In this document: positions 35,415 to 47,877 of the stretch, one piece after another | Numbering within the stretch: position 1 is the stretch's first letter | How the letters are laid out: each line of letters begins with the position of its first letter | Assembly: GCF_032854445.1 (NCBI RefSeq) | Contig: NC_088300.1 | Coordinates: forward strand, 60,736,984-60,800,983 | Length of the DNA stretch: 64,000 nucleotides | Direction: 5' to 3' | DNA from: Liolophura sinensis | Lineage: Eukaryota > Mollusca > Polyplacophora > Chitonida > Chitonidae | Notes under the pieces: generated by a model | What the model was told of the DNA's origin: nothing | Databases searched by the model: none | The model's input: only the letters and a program-made list of their open reading frames with translations | Program-made: the position numbers and the translations under genes

Positions 35415-35610
35415 CAAGATGTTTATTTCTTTATTTATTGGACTGTTGTTCATCACCATAATCAAGAATAATTCACTTCAACGATGGCAACAAGCTTTAC
35501 GAATTGAGGAACCCGCTTATTGTAATACATGCATATGGTGAGAATGGGACAATCCACAAAATCCCTCATCCAGGCAAGGTTTGAACCTTCACCTCAGGCA
35601 ATTTAAACAC
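35415..35610 (-). mobile_element. tRNA-derived SINE with SINE-A-like tail but different body
   Basis: The left end, TTTCTTTATTTATTGGACTG, ATAATCAAGAATAATTCACT and CGATGGC, follows the SINE-A tail. The body, containing GAATTGAGGAACCCGC and GAATGGGACAATCCAC, does not match SINE-A. On the minus strand a good B box, AGGTTCAAACC, lies at about 35577-35587. No second copy of this body was seen here. Confidence 0.7.
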
Positions 35611-36649
35611 ATCCCTACACATACATGTATTTCTGCAAATGAGTCTTAAATGATAATGTACAATCCTGCCTATGCCTAAAATGTAATTTTAAACGATTTT
35701 CAGGCAGGGACAATTAAGGAATGCCCTAATGAGCTTATGTATGATTATATCACCCATGCTGGCTGACATGTCTGGGAAACTGACGAAGCTTGTACCTGTA
35801 TGCCTTGTAAGGCCTCCTGGGTGTTTAGATACATGCAACTGATTGGTGTTAGGAAAGGTCAGATGACAATTTGTTATATTGTCTGGTTTTGTAGTCAGTG
35901 CACCTGCAGGTCTTCTTTGATGGCTGGATTTCCTGTACTAGATGTTTACAGTATATGATTGCTGTCAACAACAGGATACATACTGGAAAGGAAGATTCCA
36001 CTTATACAACCTGACTGATCGGTAAATGTAGTCAAGCTGACATATCTGATTACTGTGTAAGCTTATATGCAGCCCTCTATATAGCTTCCATACTGATGAG
36101 CAAACTTAATGACATGGTCAAGCTTGTGAGCTCTATGGTCAGTCGCAATCAATGAGGTTTTAGAGGTTAGAAGAGTTGGTGTAGTATGAATATTAGAAAC
36201 ATAACTAGAGGCTGTGATAGATGTCACCAAAATACATTTTTCACTCATTCTCCCTCACACGCACGCTGCAGTTATGAGTAATTTAAAGAAATACTATCTT
36301 AACGTCTAAATTAGTAAAATGTGTTAAAAATGGAAAAAAAGAATGAAACCAATGATCTTCAGTTGGACATTTACATAAGTGTTTAGAATAATTAGGCCTA
36401 AATGAGCTATAAAAATGGACAAAAGGACGTATTTCACCAGTTACGTGTCAACTATCACACTGATTCTGCTCTCTATACTGTAATCTTTTATATTCAAAAA
36501 TTGAAAATAATCAGGTCATGATAACAGTCAGAAAAGACATGTACCCAGTGTTACACAATTTGAACAGTCCAATTTATTGTTTGGTTATAAGTTTGTTTAC
36601 AAGATTGACATACTATATAAATAAAACCACACATACATGTGCCCTAATT
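35611..36649. other. No gene recognised
   Basis: Unique AT-rich DNA with one motif-free 61-codon minus-strand frame (36063-36248). Confidence 0.5.
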
Positions 36650-37170
36650 CTTTAACCTTTTCGCACATGAAAGAGCATTAGCCAAGGGAGCTAAAAAAAA
36701 GTTTAACCTTCAAAGAAGGTTAAGCTAAAGGGTAAAAAAAAGCTTAACCTTCAATGCATACGTGAGAGCCCAATATACAAGAGCTAAAAAATATGCTTTA
36801 CCTTCAATCCATATTAGAGAGCCAAATATACATGAACTAAAAAACATACACTTAAACTTCAATCCATTTATGAGAGCCAAAAATAAAGGATCTAACAAAA
36901 GCTTAACCTTCAATCCATACGTCAGAGCCCAATATACAGGAGCTAAAAAAATATGCTTAACCGTCCATCCAAGTACACACCATACCTTAGATTAGGGAAC
37001 TAAAAAAACACCTTAACCTTCAATCCATATGTGAGAGCCCAATATACAGGAGCTACAAAAACACGCCTAACTTTCCATTCAAGTATACACCATACCTTAG
37101 CTTAAGGAGCTAAAGAAACCCTTAACCTTCAATCCATGTATGACAGCACATTATACAGCAGCTAAAAAAA
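36650..37170. repeat. Irregular 51-60-bp tandem repeat, about 9 copies of two types
   Basis: Type 1 has TTAACCTTCAATCCATACG, GAGAGCCCAATATACAGGAG and CTAAAAAA. Type 2 (at about 36958 and 37070) keeps the TTAACC.TCCATCCAAGTA start but continues ACACCATACCTTAG. Both end in GAGCTAAA plus an A run. Unit length varies through the A run, so this array is more diverged than the 54- or 86-bp arrays. Confidence 0.9.
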
Positions 37171-38639
37171 GAGTTTAACCATGCAGACACCGACCTTGAC
37201 ACTTTCGCCCCTCTCATATTACCTCTCCTCCCTTTGTACAGGTGAACTAAAAAGTTACAAAGCATACAAAGGCTGGGCAAATTATCTACAAACAAACATG
37301 TCACATCACAGGTGATTGTTTTACATGTACGGATACCCTGGTTATTTTGATCCATCCAGTACAGACCTCCTATGGCTGTATTCAAAGGCCATATTTTTAT
37401 TTCTTGTACGAGACAAGTTCCAGGCACATACAGACTGTTTAGAAAAAACTTGGGGGGTGTTGATAAGTCTTAGGGGGTGAGGAGCAGGGGCATGCAGAAA
37501 GAGGGGGAAGGGAAAGCATAACTTGCGATGCATCATACATACCACTGGATTAGTACTTATTTTTTACAGGGTTGCGTTTTGAGTTTCAAAATACTACTGT
37601 TGTCAAATCATATATTGCATAACCAGTTCCAACAATTTGACAAAATTAACCAAAACATGAAATAATAAAAACTGATGCTGAGAGGAAGAAAATTAGTTCA
37701 ATTTATCATGTCCACAAGTGACATTGATAGCCTAAAAGAACTTCAGCGAAGAAAATAGAAGAATGATGTTGATGTGAAAAAAAACTTTCTGGTGTGTATA
37801 AGAAAGATGACTGATATTCAACTACGTGTAGAAAAAATAGTTATGAACTTCTAATCCAAATATTTTAAAGTAAAAGTTAAGTCCGTATAACTAATGACTA
37901 GATTTACAAAATTTAGTTACTTCGATCATCTAGTTTAAACTAAATTTACATATTTTTATGAACGCACCATCTTTACAAGGCAATACAAGGGTTTAAGACT
38001 CTATTTATTCCATTCAAGGGCAGAACTGAAGTGATATTACTTCTTTCTAGATCACTGTCATACCAAAAACATATTTACATGTCTTAATTCTGCTTTAGGT
38101 CAAAATAGCATGTCAACAATTCACTATTCTAAAAGATAAAATAATTCAACCTGGAAAGATAATGCGCTCTCTATTATTTAGCATCTTTTACTCTTGAAGC
38201 AAAACTTCAACAAACTTCAATTAGCAAGGGATTCACACAACTTGAGAAATGTTTACTCTTGGATTAAAAGCCTACAAGACAGATCACATAAAAATGTTAA
38301 CATTTCTGCAAAATACATGTAGAGTAGTCAGATGACAAATGTTACTTTGAATCAATATGATATCCATTCTCAGTCCAATCATCTAAAAGCTTTGTAGCAA
38401 CCAAGAAATACCAAAAAAAATATATCTCAATTTTTATAAATAAAAAGCTCTCTTACATTATACATTAAATTCCCATGGTAGAAAATTGAACATGTTTAAA
38501 ACTTTCACCAACACAATTCAGAAGATCTTTTTAGAGCTGCATGCATATTCAAACATCCCAACTCTTCCACATGTTACAATCATGGTGGCTAAAGGCCGCA
38601 AGGTAGACCAGTTTATTGTAAACCTATATTTCACATTAA
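37171..38639. other. No gene recognised
   Basis: Unique. A 101-codon minus-strand open frame at 37122-37427 partly overlaps the repeat array and shows no domain. A 67-codon frame overlaps it. I do not call either. Confidence 0.45.
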
Positions 38640-38822
38640 TTAATAATTTATTTGATTAGAGTTATAAGCCATATTCAAGAAGATTTCATTTATACACTGG
38701 CGGCCAGCATTACTGTGGAAACTGGGAAGCCCACAGCCATCCCCAAATTGCTTACACGTATGACAGGAAAAGAAGGCCAACAGGAGCAAAACTTGAACTC
38801 ACAGCGAAAGCATTGGTCCCTT
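38640..38822 (-). mobile_element. SINE-A, diverged, reaching the B-box side
   Basis: Tail TTAATAATTTATTTGATTAG, body CACTGGCGGCCAGCATTACT and TGGGAAGCCCACAGCCATCC, then AACTTGAACTCACAGCGAAA and GCATTGGT near the head. The GGAGAGGAAGCC block is rearranged. The A box is missing. Confidence 0.85.
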
Positions 38823-39548
38823 GAAATAAAGATTTATATCGTATGTATATATAATGGCAACATAGATTCTTCCTTCAAGGAAATTAAAGACAGCCCACAT
38901 TAGACACAAAGGCAGGCAGGTTTAATGCATTTAAGTTTCATAGAAAAACAAAATATGTCGAAATAAAATCCTCCATTGTAGTACCAATAGGATTGACATA
39001 TAACGTGTCATTATACACGAAATCATGCTACAGTGTGTTGTGCTGGACAGGAAACGGCTTGTCTGACAACAGACAGAGTGCTAGGTTACCACGTGCTTAC
39101 TGCATGGCTTTGTTCTGTCACAGAAGTAAAATATTGTAATGTCAGGACATACATACTCCAAGTTTAAGAAAACTATGACAAAATAACCTAAAATTTCAGC
39201 AAATAAATCAGAAATAAAGGATTTTGTTGCTAAAAGTTACATTTTCTCCAGTAGAATACTGTCTTACGTCCCAAGCAAACATCAAAACACCTTTCTAACA
39301 TTAAGGACAATTTAAGTCACTACATATTTCAGGCCATTTACTGCATCTTTTGCCATGCATATATAACACATGAATGATATTACAAGTTTTCATATCAGAG
39401 AAATTCCTTTGCTCTCACCGTTCACACTCTGAGGCTTTGATAACAGTGCTCGTAGAACTGTTTGTGCAAAAGCAGTCTTCCCTTCACTGAAGACCACTTA
39501 TATCTTCCACCCATAATGCATGTACACTACATGTGTGTCACATGTCAG
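38823..39548. other. No gene recognised; competing splice-like signals
   Basis: Unique. On the minus strand 39419-39486 (68 nt, acceptor TCTTCAG, donor AACG|GTGAGA) is open and reads EGKTAFAQTVLRALLSKPQS. The strand conflict with the adjacent plus-strand candidate means at most one can be right. Confidence 0.35.
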
Positions 39549-39667
39549 AAAGTTTCTCAACAACCTGTCAAAGGTGTGAATTCCCAGGCACTGAGTCACC
39601 AGACAGGGATTCCTATCAAGTTACACTTGCAGCACACTGACACTAGTCCTACCACATATATATACAG
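39549..39667 (+). CDS. Possible 119-nt exon, unidentified
   Basis: An acceptor-like TGTGTGTCACATGTCAG precedes 39 complete codons ending at CAG|GTAACT. The frame is part of a longer open frame (39462-39671). The peptide reads KVSQQPVKGVNSQALSHQ and then TGIPIKLHLQHTDTSPTTYI. The GIPIKL..Q..T stretch faintly recalls the G-[VIL]-P-hydrophobic-x-[IL]-Q pattern of Grainyhead/CP2 DNA-binding domains, but the following residues do not fit and I do not assign the family. The donor is only moderately good. Confidence 0.2.
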
Positions 39668-39910
39668 GTAACTGAAATTGATTATCTGCTTAAATATGCA
39701 GAACTCATGCTGGTTTCCACACATGAGGACATGAAGAATCAGATTTTTTTTATTTGTTGTGTAATGTTGTATCCATTGACCTTTGGCAATTTATATTGAC
39801 AAACTTTTTTTCAAATGTGACATGTCATACTTGTTGAAGATAAGTGGTCTCTAGCAAACTTTATGTAAACTCATGAGAGAGTACCGCTGAGTGCTCAATG
39901 CCACTAAAGG

Positions 39911-40150
39911 CCTTGAGAACAATGCAAGCAGGGGAATCTTGAAAATTCCTTCTCCAAGAATGGTACCAAACCTCGAGAACAATGCAAGAAGGGGAGTCTT
40001 GAAAATTCCTTCTCCATGAATGGTATCAAACCTCGAGAACAATGCAAGAAGGGGAGTCTTGAAAATTCCTCCTCCAAGAATGGCACTGAACCTCAAGAAC
40101 AATGCAAGAAGGGATATCTTGAAACTTCTTTCTCCAAGAATGGTATTTTA
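39911..40150. repeat. 60-bp tandem repeat, 4 copies
   Basis: Exactly four 60-bp units without indels: GAGAACAATGCAAGAAGGG, TCTTGAAAATTCCTTCTCC and AAGAATGG. A fifth, partial unit is absent. The open frames of 60-83 codons on both strands follow from a period divisible by three. Confidence 0.95.
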
Positions 40151-40840
40151 CCCATGTCAATGATTGAAAGCGAAGCATGTACATTAACCACTAAAGCAAG
40201 ACCTGCTTCCCAAGTAGAACTCAAGTAAACAGAACTATTTTATGGCAGTCACAGATCAAAGTGACAGTATATGGTTCAGGAGAGCTGACATCTCAGATAA
40301 TCACAGGGTCCTGTATAGCTTAACCCTGAACACAGTGAAGGAGGCATTGAACACTGATTAAATAACCATAAACGTCCACCATCTGTTCCACAGTACACTA
40401 ATTACCCATCGTAAAAACCTCAATACTTAGTATTATATGGGAATACATGGTCGTGTCTGCAACTGCTTCATTCAAACATCAGCAAATCAAACATCCATGT
40501 TTTTATCCTTACAACAGATCAAATTTACAAGGGAACATTCCCTCATAAAATTGTTGTAAATTTGGTAATTGTTGCATTTAGGCATTTTTTTTTCTTGTTA
40601 TAAATTTGTATTCATCCATTTGCACTTATGCAAGTCCTGTCAGTTTGAAATAATACTTACATAGAGCAATTATAATATATTATACCTGTAGCAGGCTTAC
40701 CTTCCTTAATTCATTCACAGTTTTTGCAATTACAATTGAGAAAACTGTTTTCCAATAATTGAGGAATCTTAATTGTACATTGCGCCCGTAAGAATTGTAA
40801 ACTGGATCAAATCTTCATCAAGGTAAAATATATGGTCAAC
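40151..40840. other. No gene recognised
   Basis: Unique AT-rich DNA between two tandem arrays. No feature is visible. Confidence 0.5.
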
Positions 40841-41700
40841 AAAATATCTTTGTGGATGGGGAACAGGCCCTGGCACCTTATCTCAGCAAATGCACTGATA
40901 TGACCCACGCTACAGGTGTCTTATACAAAATATCCTTGTGGATGGGGAACAAGCCCTGGCACTTTATCTCAGCAAATGCACTGATATAACCCATGCTACA
41001 GGTGTCTTATACAAAATATCCTTGTGGATGGGAAACAGGCCCTGGCACCTTATCTCAGCAAATGCACTGATATAACCCATGCTACAGGTGTCTTGTACAA
41101 AATATCCTTGTGCATGGGGAACAGGCCCTGGCACTTTATCTCAGCAAATGCACTGATATGACCCACACTACAGGTGTCTTATACAAAATATCCTTGTGGA
41201 TAGGGAACAAGCCCTGGCACTTTATCTCAGCAAATGCACTGATATAACCCATGCTACAGGTGTCTTATACAAAATATCCTTGTGGATGGGGAACAGGCCC
41301 TGGCACCTTATCTCAGCAAATGCACTGATATAACCCATGCTACAGGTGTCTTATACAAAATATCTTTGTGCATGTGGAACAGGCCCTGGCACCTTATCTC
41401 AGCAAATGCACTGATATAACCCACGCTACAGGTGTCTTATACAAAATATCCTTGTGGATGGGGAACAGGCCCTGGTACCTTATCTCAGCAAATGCACTGA
41501 TATGACCCATGCTACAGGTGTCTTATACAAAATATCTTTGTGGATGGGGAACAGGCCCTGGCACCTTATCTCAGCAAATACACTGATATAACCCATGCTA
41601 CAGGTGTCTTATACAAAATATCCTTGTGGATGGGGAACAGGCCCTGGTACCTTATCTCAGTAAATGCACTGATATGACCCACACTACATGTGTCTTATAT
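40841..41700. repeat. 86-bp satellite, 10 units with no indels
   Basis: Units begin AAAATATC at 40841, 40927, 41013, 41099, 41185, 41271, 41357, 41443, 41529 and 41615. Ten times 86 accounts exactly for the whole span. The unit contains CTTGTGGATGGGGAACAGG, CCCTGGCACCTTATCTCAGC and CATGCTACAGGTGTC. Shared variants link units 2 and 5 (GAACAAGCC...CACTTT) and units 4 and 7 (GTGCATG), a period of three units (258 bp). Units 8 and 10 share GGTACC. The period is not a multiple of three and no long frame is open. Confidence 0.97.
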
Positions 41701-43316
41701 CTCATGCTAATTCTTCTCAATTTCACAAGCTACATGAAAAAAGATTCATTCTAATGAGCAGTGAAATCTTCCACCAATTAACTTCACTGGGCAAAACAAA
41801 AAACTCAAAATAGTAACGTAGTTTCGATGTTTTCTTCCAATCAGTGTCATGTAAAATCTTACATGCCACAATTATTGACATGTCCATAAGCTTGTTCTCG
41901 ATGAGATTTCCTGAACGTACCTACAGGAGCAAATACCAAATTTCTAAAGGACTCACTGAGCCCTTAAGGTGGCAACTTAACACAGAAAAGCTGCAGATAC
42001 TCCCTATGGCTGACATTATTTCACAATCAGTCTCTCTCCCAAGTGAGAATTCATAAAAGGGAGAGAATGGCATCCAATTTACCACAAACTGTCAAATAAA
42101 GACCAAGGCGTCTGTCATAAATCTATTGTCTGGGAATAAATCTGATTATGATCTAACTTCCCCCTGTGCAAACTCCTTGAGTCGTAATGCCGCAGAGCCA
42201 GTATTACGTGTCTAATATGTGGGGGAAACGATTAAATTGCACTGAGCAACCCTCTTGCATCTTATGAAAAGCTTATCTGTCATGGAGGACATGTTTTTGC
42301 ACATGAATTCACTATTTGGTGTCTCTTCGGTTTACATCACCATAGCTCCATTGCATGTGCAATTTGAACTACCTCGTTCCAAAGACTAAGTCAATACTGT
42401 AAATCTTTAACATTTTCAGTTTGCGAGGTGTTCATTCAAATATATTCTAAAGGTATTATGCTGTGTACACTGGCAAAATTGTACTTATTGTGAACTAAAC
42501 CCTGAAATTGGTTAACCCAACCAATGTACTTTTATCTCAAATCAAAAATGTGTATTAATTGCACTGGAAGTTGTTCTTTCGTTACAAGGTTAAGGAATTA
42601 TGGTATAATAAATTTGCTGTAATATGAAGATTAATCTATTTTATATTTGATTCTTTCCATTTTACACACAACAGAGGTGAGCAGTGTATAATAGAAGGAA
42701 AACAAAGTTCTTAGAGTTTTACTATATTTTGCTAAGTACCTGGCAAATCTCATGACATTAACATTTCTTGTAAAGATTAATTCTTACATTCTTGTAAAGA
42801 CACATGTTCTTTAGTTCACTGAAAATTTCATCCATGACTCATTATTCATTTCCTCTGATGCTGAGAATTCTATTTACCATAGGACGTTGACCTGAGGTTG
42901 GTTTAATACACAACTCCATCTCACAATTGATCAGATCAGACAGTGTTTGTACTAAGGTGTCATATAATTTGTCATTTTCCAGCTCAACTGTAATGACTAT
43001 TGTCAAATTGTGTTACAGTTCATGGAGTGACCTGACCGTCCACTGCTGTGTTTTCGACTTCTCTGGAATTTGGTTGCACAATATCCTACCGGAAAAATAT
43101 AAGATTCAGTATCAAAAATAATAAAATTTCACTTTCATTTGCCTTTAAAAATGCACTTTTTGAAGGAAAACTGGAAGTCAAATACAGTATTACTGCATAT
43201 ATACATGTAGGCCAAAATTTCAAGGCAAAATCTCCATGAAGTACGTCTCAAATTTGAGACAGAAGAACAACCTAGGTGACAACTTGAACAATGTAACGCT
43301 CATAGATAGTATACTT
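41701..43316. other. No gene recognised
   Basis: Unique. A 70-codon frame at 41844-42056 (+) contains MRFPERTYRSKYQISKGL but has no recognisable domain. Nothing else stands out. Confidence 0.45.
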
Positions 43317-43733
43317 TTAATTACGACTGGGGAAATTCCGAGTCCTCCACGCTGTTGACATTGTGTAGACGAAATGTTTACAATTATCAATTCTGATGGG
43401 CAAATAATGATTTAACTGTCTGGTCATCTTGGACAACTGCTCTGTTGCATTGTCCAGCTGTCCATTGATTAATCGAATACTTATACATGACAAAAACCTC
43501 ATTGGCCAGTGTTCGTGGTTCGGGTCAATGGGAACCCTTAACAGATGATGACAAAGTACAGAGGCCCAACTACTGACCACCGATAACAATCTGTCTTTCA
43601 GGAAGAGTTGTGAAAATCGAACACAAGATCGAGATACTGAGTCACGTCCACTTGCAAGACAGGTATTTCCGGACTGTGGAAAATTTGGAGGATCAAGCCT
43701 TAAATGATCACAAAATCTCTCTTTTTCAGGCAT
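43317..43733 (-). CDS. Longest non-repetitive open frame, 138 codons, unidentified
   Basis: Starts at a true ATG at 43731-43733 (minus) and runs to TAA. The N-terminus is MPEKERFCDHLRLDPPNFPQ. The middle has RFSQLFLKDRLLSVVSSWAS and the C-terminal third NGQLDNATEQLSKMTRQLNH. The region is less AT-rich than its neighbours and free of tandem or dispersed repeats that I can see. There is no signal peptide, membrane segment or known motif. It could be a single-exon gene, an exon or a chance frame. With about 6% stops per codon, a frame this long is expected roughly once in a window of this size, so length alone is not evidence. Confidence 0.25.
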   Translation of the reverse strand: MPEKERFCDHLRLDPPNFPQSGNTCLASGRDSVSRSCVRFSQLFLKDRLLSVVSSWASVLCHHLLRVPIDPNHEHWPMRFLSCISIRLINGQLDNATEQLSKMTRQLNHYLPIRIDNCKHFVYTMSTAWRTRNFPSRN

Positions 43734-45988
43734 TTGAATTTCAAGTAAATGCCAAATAACTTTTTTTTAATGTTTGTTTTTGTTTGGTTGTGTTTTTAAA
43801 CTGAGTGTTGATTCTCTCCCTTTTTTCAGTCACATATTGAAAGATTTATGCCGCAAAAAAAATGTCCTCGGCATTTCCACACTAAAAATTCACAATGTTG
43901 ATAAATTAGGCATAGAAATTATGCATAATTCAAAAACTTGTCAAAATAACAGAGTGATTTACCCGTAGAATGCAAATTAAACCCTAATTTCAATGTAAGA
44001 GTACACAGCAGGGTCCAGCAAAAGACTTGTCCACTGGCTACTATTAAAAGTGAGAATGTGCACCATGGCAGAACATTTTGCACACAACACGGGGAGGGGG
44101 ATGTATCCCTGCGAAAAAAAGGCAAAGGGACGTCAGTGGTCTGGAAGCTCTAGGGTGTAAAATGAGAAATTACAGTAACCAATACCAAGCCCACAAGTCA
44201 TAATTAATACACAGGTATATAGACTGAAACTGAGAAAACAAAACTATCCTGTATGTAAGATTTTTTGTCCAACTGATCATCACTTGATATAAATCAAGGT
44301 TAATTATTTGGCATTTAAAGGTATACCTGTGGCACTTCCACTCTAACCACTAGCAGTTCTGCTGTTCCTATAAGTGTGGTATCCTGTTTATTTAAAGACC
44401 TTTTCCTTTCACCTAGAAAGACTTGTACATGAACATTCATCAAAAGAATGTTACAATGGAAGAAGGACAAAAAAAAAAAAAAAAACATCATCAATTGTAT
44501 AGCTCTCTGCAAGTACATGTGCACTTTCTTTCACAGATTTCATGGACAGATTGGATGTATTTTTTCAAGATATCCCTATCTTGCCTATCACACAGAAATG
44601 GAAGCTGTGTAGTTTGAAAAGCGACAAGTGGGTAATGGAACTGGTCTGGGCTAGTGGTTGTTCATCACACGGACCCATGCCGTGATAGATTACTGCTTCC
44701 TAGCTACTGACACCTTCTTTAACACATAATGGATTAGGCGAGCAATGCGATTGATAGACGCTAAACACTTGACAGTAATAACACTTGGCCCTCGTGTTTT
44801 ACTCGAGCTTCAATTACACCGTTTGGTACAATTCCTTAATCAATGAAATCGGACACCGTTACCAGTAGCGTAATCAATGTCTGTCACTACCGGCACTACT
44901 CAAGCAGCCATAGGTGAAACACTGCTTCACAGATTGTCTGAAACGCCCTCCAAATCTCACCAATATTTTGGTGTTTGTTTCTTTTTCATTTTTTTTTTCT
45001 ACATGATGCAATCATGACATAAGCTGACTGGTAAGCCGGCAGTTAATGTCAGATTTGGTTAGCTGTTCGTATATTTATCTAGGCTGCTATACAGAGGTAG
45101 CTTGTTTCGATCACAGGGAAGTGATCATGTCATTGAGAAATGTTGTAATGATCGACATTCGACTAGGTCGCTTTGAACTCCAATCCAATGCAAAAGAACC
45201 AAGAAACAAAAAATACCTCAACCAAGTCAAGCATCCCATCTTTTAAGATAAAGTATGGATAAAATACTAAAAAATGTGACATGAAAGATGAAAAATGAAA
45301 GAAACTAGCTCAGGTACAGAACAACCTGAGAAGAGATGAAAATGAAGTTATCTGTATATGTATAAACTTGAGATATTCATGTGAATGCTGACGTTGTATA
45401 GGAATATTAAAGGACAAATATAAGTTAATTAGTGATAAGTGATAAAATTAGAGATTAATTTACATGTACTCTAATTCCTCAACCTTTTCACAGATGTTAG
45501 GGCCATTTTCAATGTAATTTATGTGTATTTTTGATTTTGGAGACAAAAGTACATGTACAGTGGTCAGATTGGCCAATTTCAGGGTATCACAAATAATATA
45601 ATTTTATCAGTCTACCAAGAATAATGCCTTCATAATTTGCTTGAATAAACACCTTGCAATCATGCGAAAAGGTTGAAGAGTAACAGAAAGATGGATTACA
45701 GTATTAGTATTTGTGATAAATGGATTAACTGATCATTATACAATGGTATTGTGATGAACAATAAGGATGAGGTGAAATGTTTATACATGTATAGATCTAT
45801 TTACATGTATGGACTTTTTATCAAGCTTTAAAATGAAGATAATCTCTCTACATATAAATCTACATGTATATACTGAATTTGACCTAAAGTATCACCTAAA
45901 AAGTGCACGTTTAGAGGCAAGTAAAGGTCATAAAATATTACTTTTGGTAATGAAATGTAAATCTTTTCAGAAGGATATCATTCTGCCT
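43734..45988. other. No gene recognised
   Basis: Unique AT-rich DNA. TACATGTA is unusually dense at 45460-45870 (about five copies). Short frames (for example 45046-45246, +, 66 codons) have no motifs. Confidence 0.5.
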
Positions 45989-46370
45989 TCAAAACAAACC
46001 ACCAACCCCAATAGCACTGTTGGTAGAGCATCCGCTTTGGGAACGGTAGATCCAGGATCAATCCTGGGTTGAGTCACACCTAAGACCTTAAAAAAGGAAG
46101 TTGTAACTTCCTCTCTTGGTGTTCAAAATGAAGGGGATATTGCACCGACTAGCTGACACATCTCAGTATAATGGCTCAGGCGGGGCAGCTTACTTGCCTT
46201 TGGTAAGGCGTCTCAGTGAAGCAGCCCTAGATAGAAGAGTGGTGGAAATGCGTCCTGCAACAAGGAGGCACATTACATGCACTCTAAGGATTCCTTTGTT
46301 GTCATATGACTGAAAAGTTGTTAAGTACAATATTAAACCCAAGCACTCGCTCACTCACTCCAAACAAACC
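45989..46370 (+). mobile_element. SINE-C, full length, with 12-bp target duplication
   Basis: The element is 46001-46358. Its head differs from SINE-B: an A box in GTTGGTAGAGC, then CCGCTTTGGGAACGG, and a B box GGATCAATCC. The body contains GGAAGTTGTAACTTCC (itself a perfect palindrome), GGCTCAGGCGGGGCAGC and GCCTTTGGTAAGGCGTCTC. The last 70 bp, GTTGTCATATGACTGAAAAG to AACCCAAGCACTCGCTC, are the SINE-B tail. TCAAAACAAACC (45989-46000) and TCCAAACAAACC (46359-46370) form the duplicated target with one mismatch. Confidence 0.93.
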
Positions 46371-47877
46371 TCAAAATACCTTGGCAAAATCAATACAATT
46401 GTCAAAATCTAGCAAAATGAGTACATGTAAATTAGCTGTTGGATGAAATTATCGGGCAAATAAAGTCTAGGCTGATTATGATTTCATTAACCATAACCAA
46501 GTAGGTTTTGACAACTGCATCTCTCTTCAATGCTGTAAATTAGAATGTGAAAACTAAGAATGAGGTAAGGAAATGAAGACGTGAGCAAGAAGACTGATTA
46601 CAGAGCAGAATACATGAAGCACTGGTCTGGAACTGAGAAAAAGCTTCTACAACATATATAAAGTGTTCATTGAAAGTATCTCTGCTGGGATAGGATATAA
46701 GTACACCAGACAGATTGAGGAGAATCTACGAATGCGGCAGAACGATAAGATAGAACTGTATTGTGAAGCCAGCAACGTCTCTAGTCTGCCTTCAGGGCCC
46801 TGTACAAAGGGTGATCTGACCGCCGACTCCACGATATCATTTATCAAGGGCCTGGGGTATAGCTCAGAGCCCGTTGCTTGTGTCTACTCTGCATGCTGAG
46901 AAATCCTTCAGTGCCCAACCAGCTCAATGCAGACCAATGCCTACTTATTCAGGCTCAGGTATATGAGAAATCCTCTTGAGAGATAAATGTTTTACTGTCA
47001 AAGGGTTTAAACGGTTGAGAAATGCCCCACAAGATTGTGTTCCCAAGAGACGATTCTAAGGTGATGACAGACCAAAAAAAATGACCAGACAGACAGGTTG
47101 AAGAATGTCTCAAATCCTCCTTGAACTTCTTAGCCCAAGATCATCTTTGTAAGAATCGTGCTCCTTGTATTACAATATCTTTGTAAGCATAAATTTGTGG
47201 TGTATGATTATAACAGACAATTTTTAAACAAAGGACATAATTTTAAGTCTAATATCATGAAAATAACTAAATTATTAAACTGTGGATTGAAGATACTGGC
47301 AGGGGAGATGCTTTCATTTATCCTGTCTAAAAACGGAACAACACTGATTAAATCATTATGACAAGACATACTGTTGGTCAAAAGTTCAAACACTGTGAAA
47401 AAGAGGAAATCACAATACAAACTGAGTAATGAATACTTGGGTACAATTTGCTAGATGCATCATGTTACTAAGTTCTGGTGCTAAGAAACGAGAAATACTT
47501 GTGTATGTAGACCGTGTTAATTTTTTTTGTCTGTTTCTTTTATGCCCAAAATGTCACCGAGACATCCAGTTTTCCAAACCAAGTTGCATAATTATGATGA
47601 AACAGGCATTTTATTATATCTAAATAGTAAAAAGACCACCGTAGAAATATTTCAGAAATATGCTCTCTTCTTATTTCAGAAATGCATTACATTAGCATAA
47701 AGTAACATACTCCATAATCAGCAAATTTATATATATATTTATATATATATATGTATTTATCTACTTACTGTGATTTCTCTGTCAGGGGTTTTTACTCCCT
47801 CCATCTGAAATGAAAGGATAGTTGTCATCTGTTAATTGACTTAATTCCATCCATTATTTCAATTAAAAGTCGTGGCT
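46371..47877. other. No gene recognised
   Basis: Unique. A 21-nt block at 46544-46564 lies between TGTAAATTAG and GAG|GTAAGG and is open in phase 0 (NVKTKNE), too short to call. Opposed frames at 46647-46899 (66 and 78 codons) lack motifs. A short TA-rich run lies at 47728-47757. Confidence 0.45.

Noticed and set aside
39549-39667. Grainyhead/CP2 DNA-binding domain exon
   Set aside because: Only a short GIPIKL..Q pattern agrees; the expected following residues, including the CQIK motif, are not present in the block.
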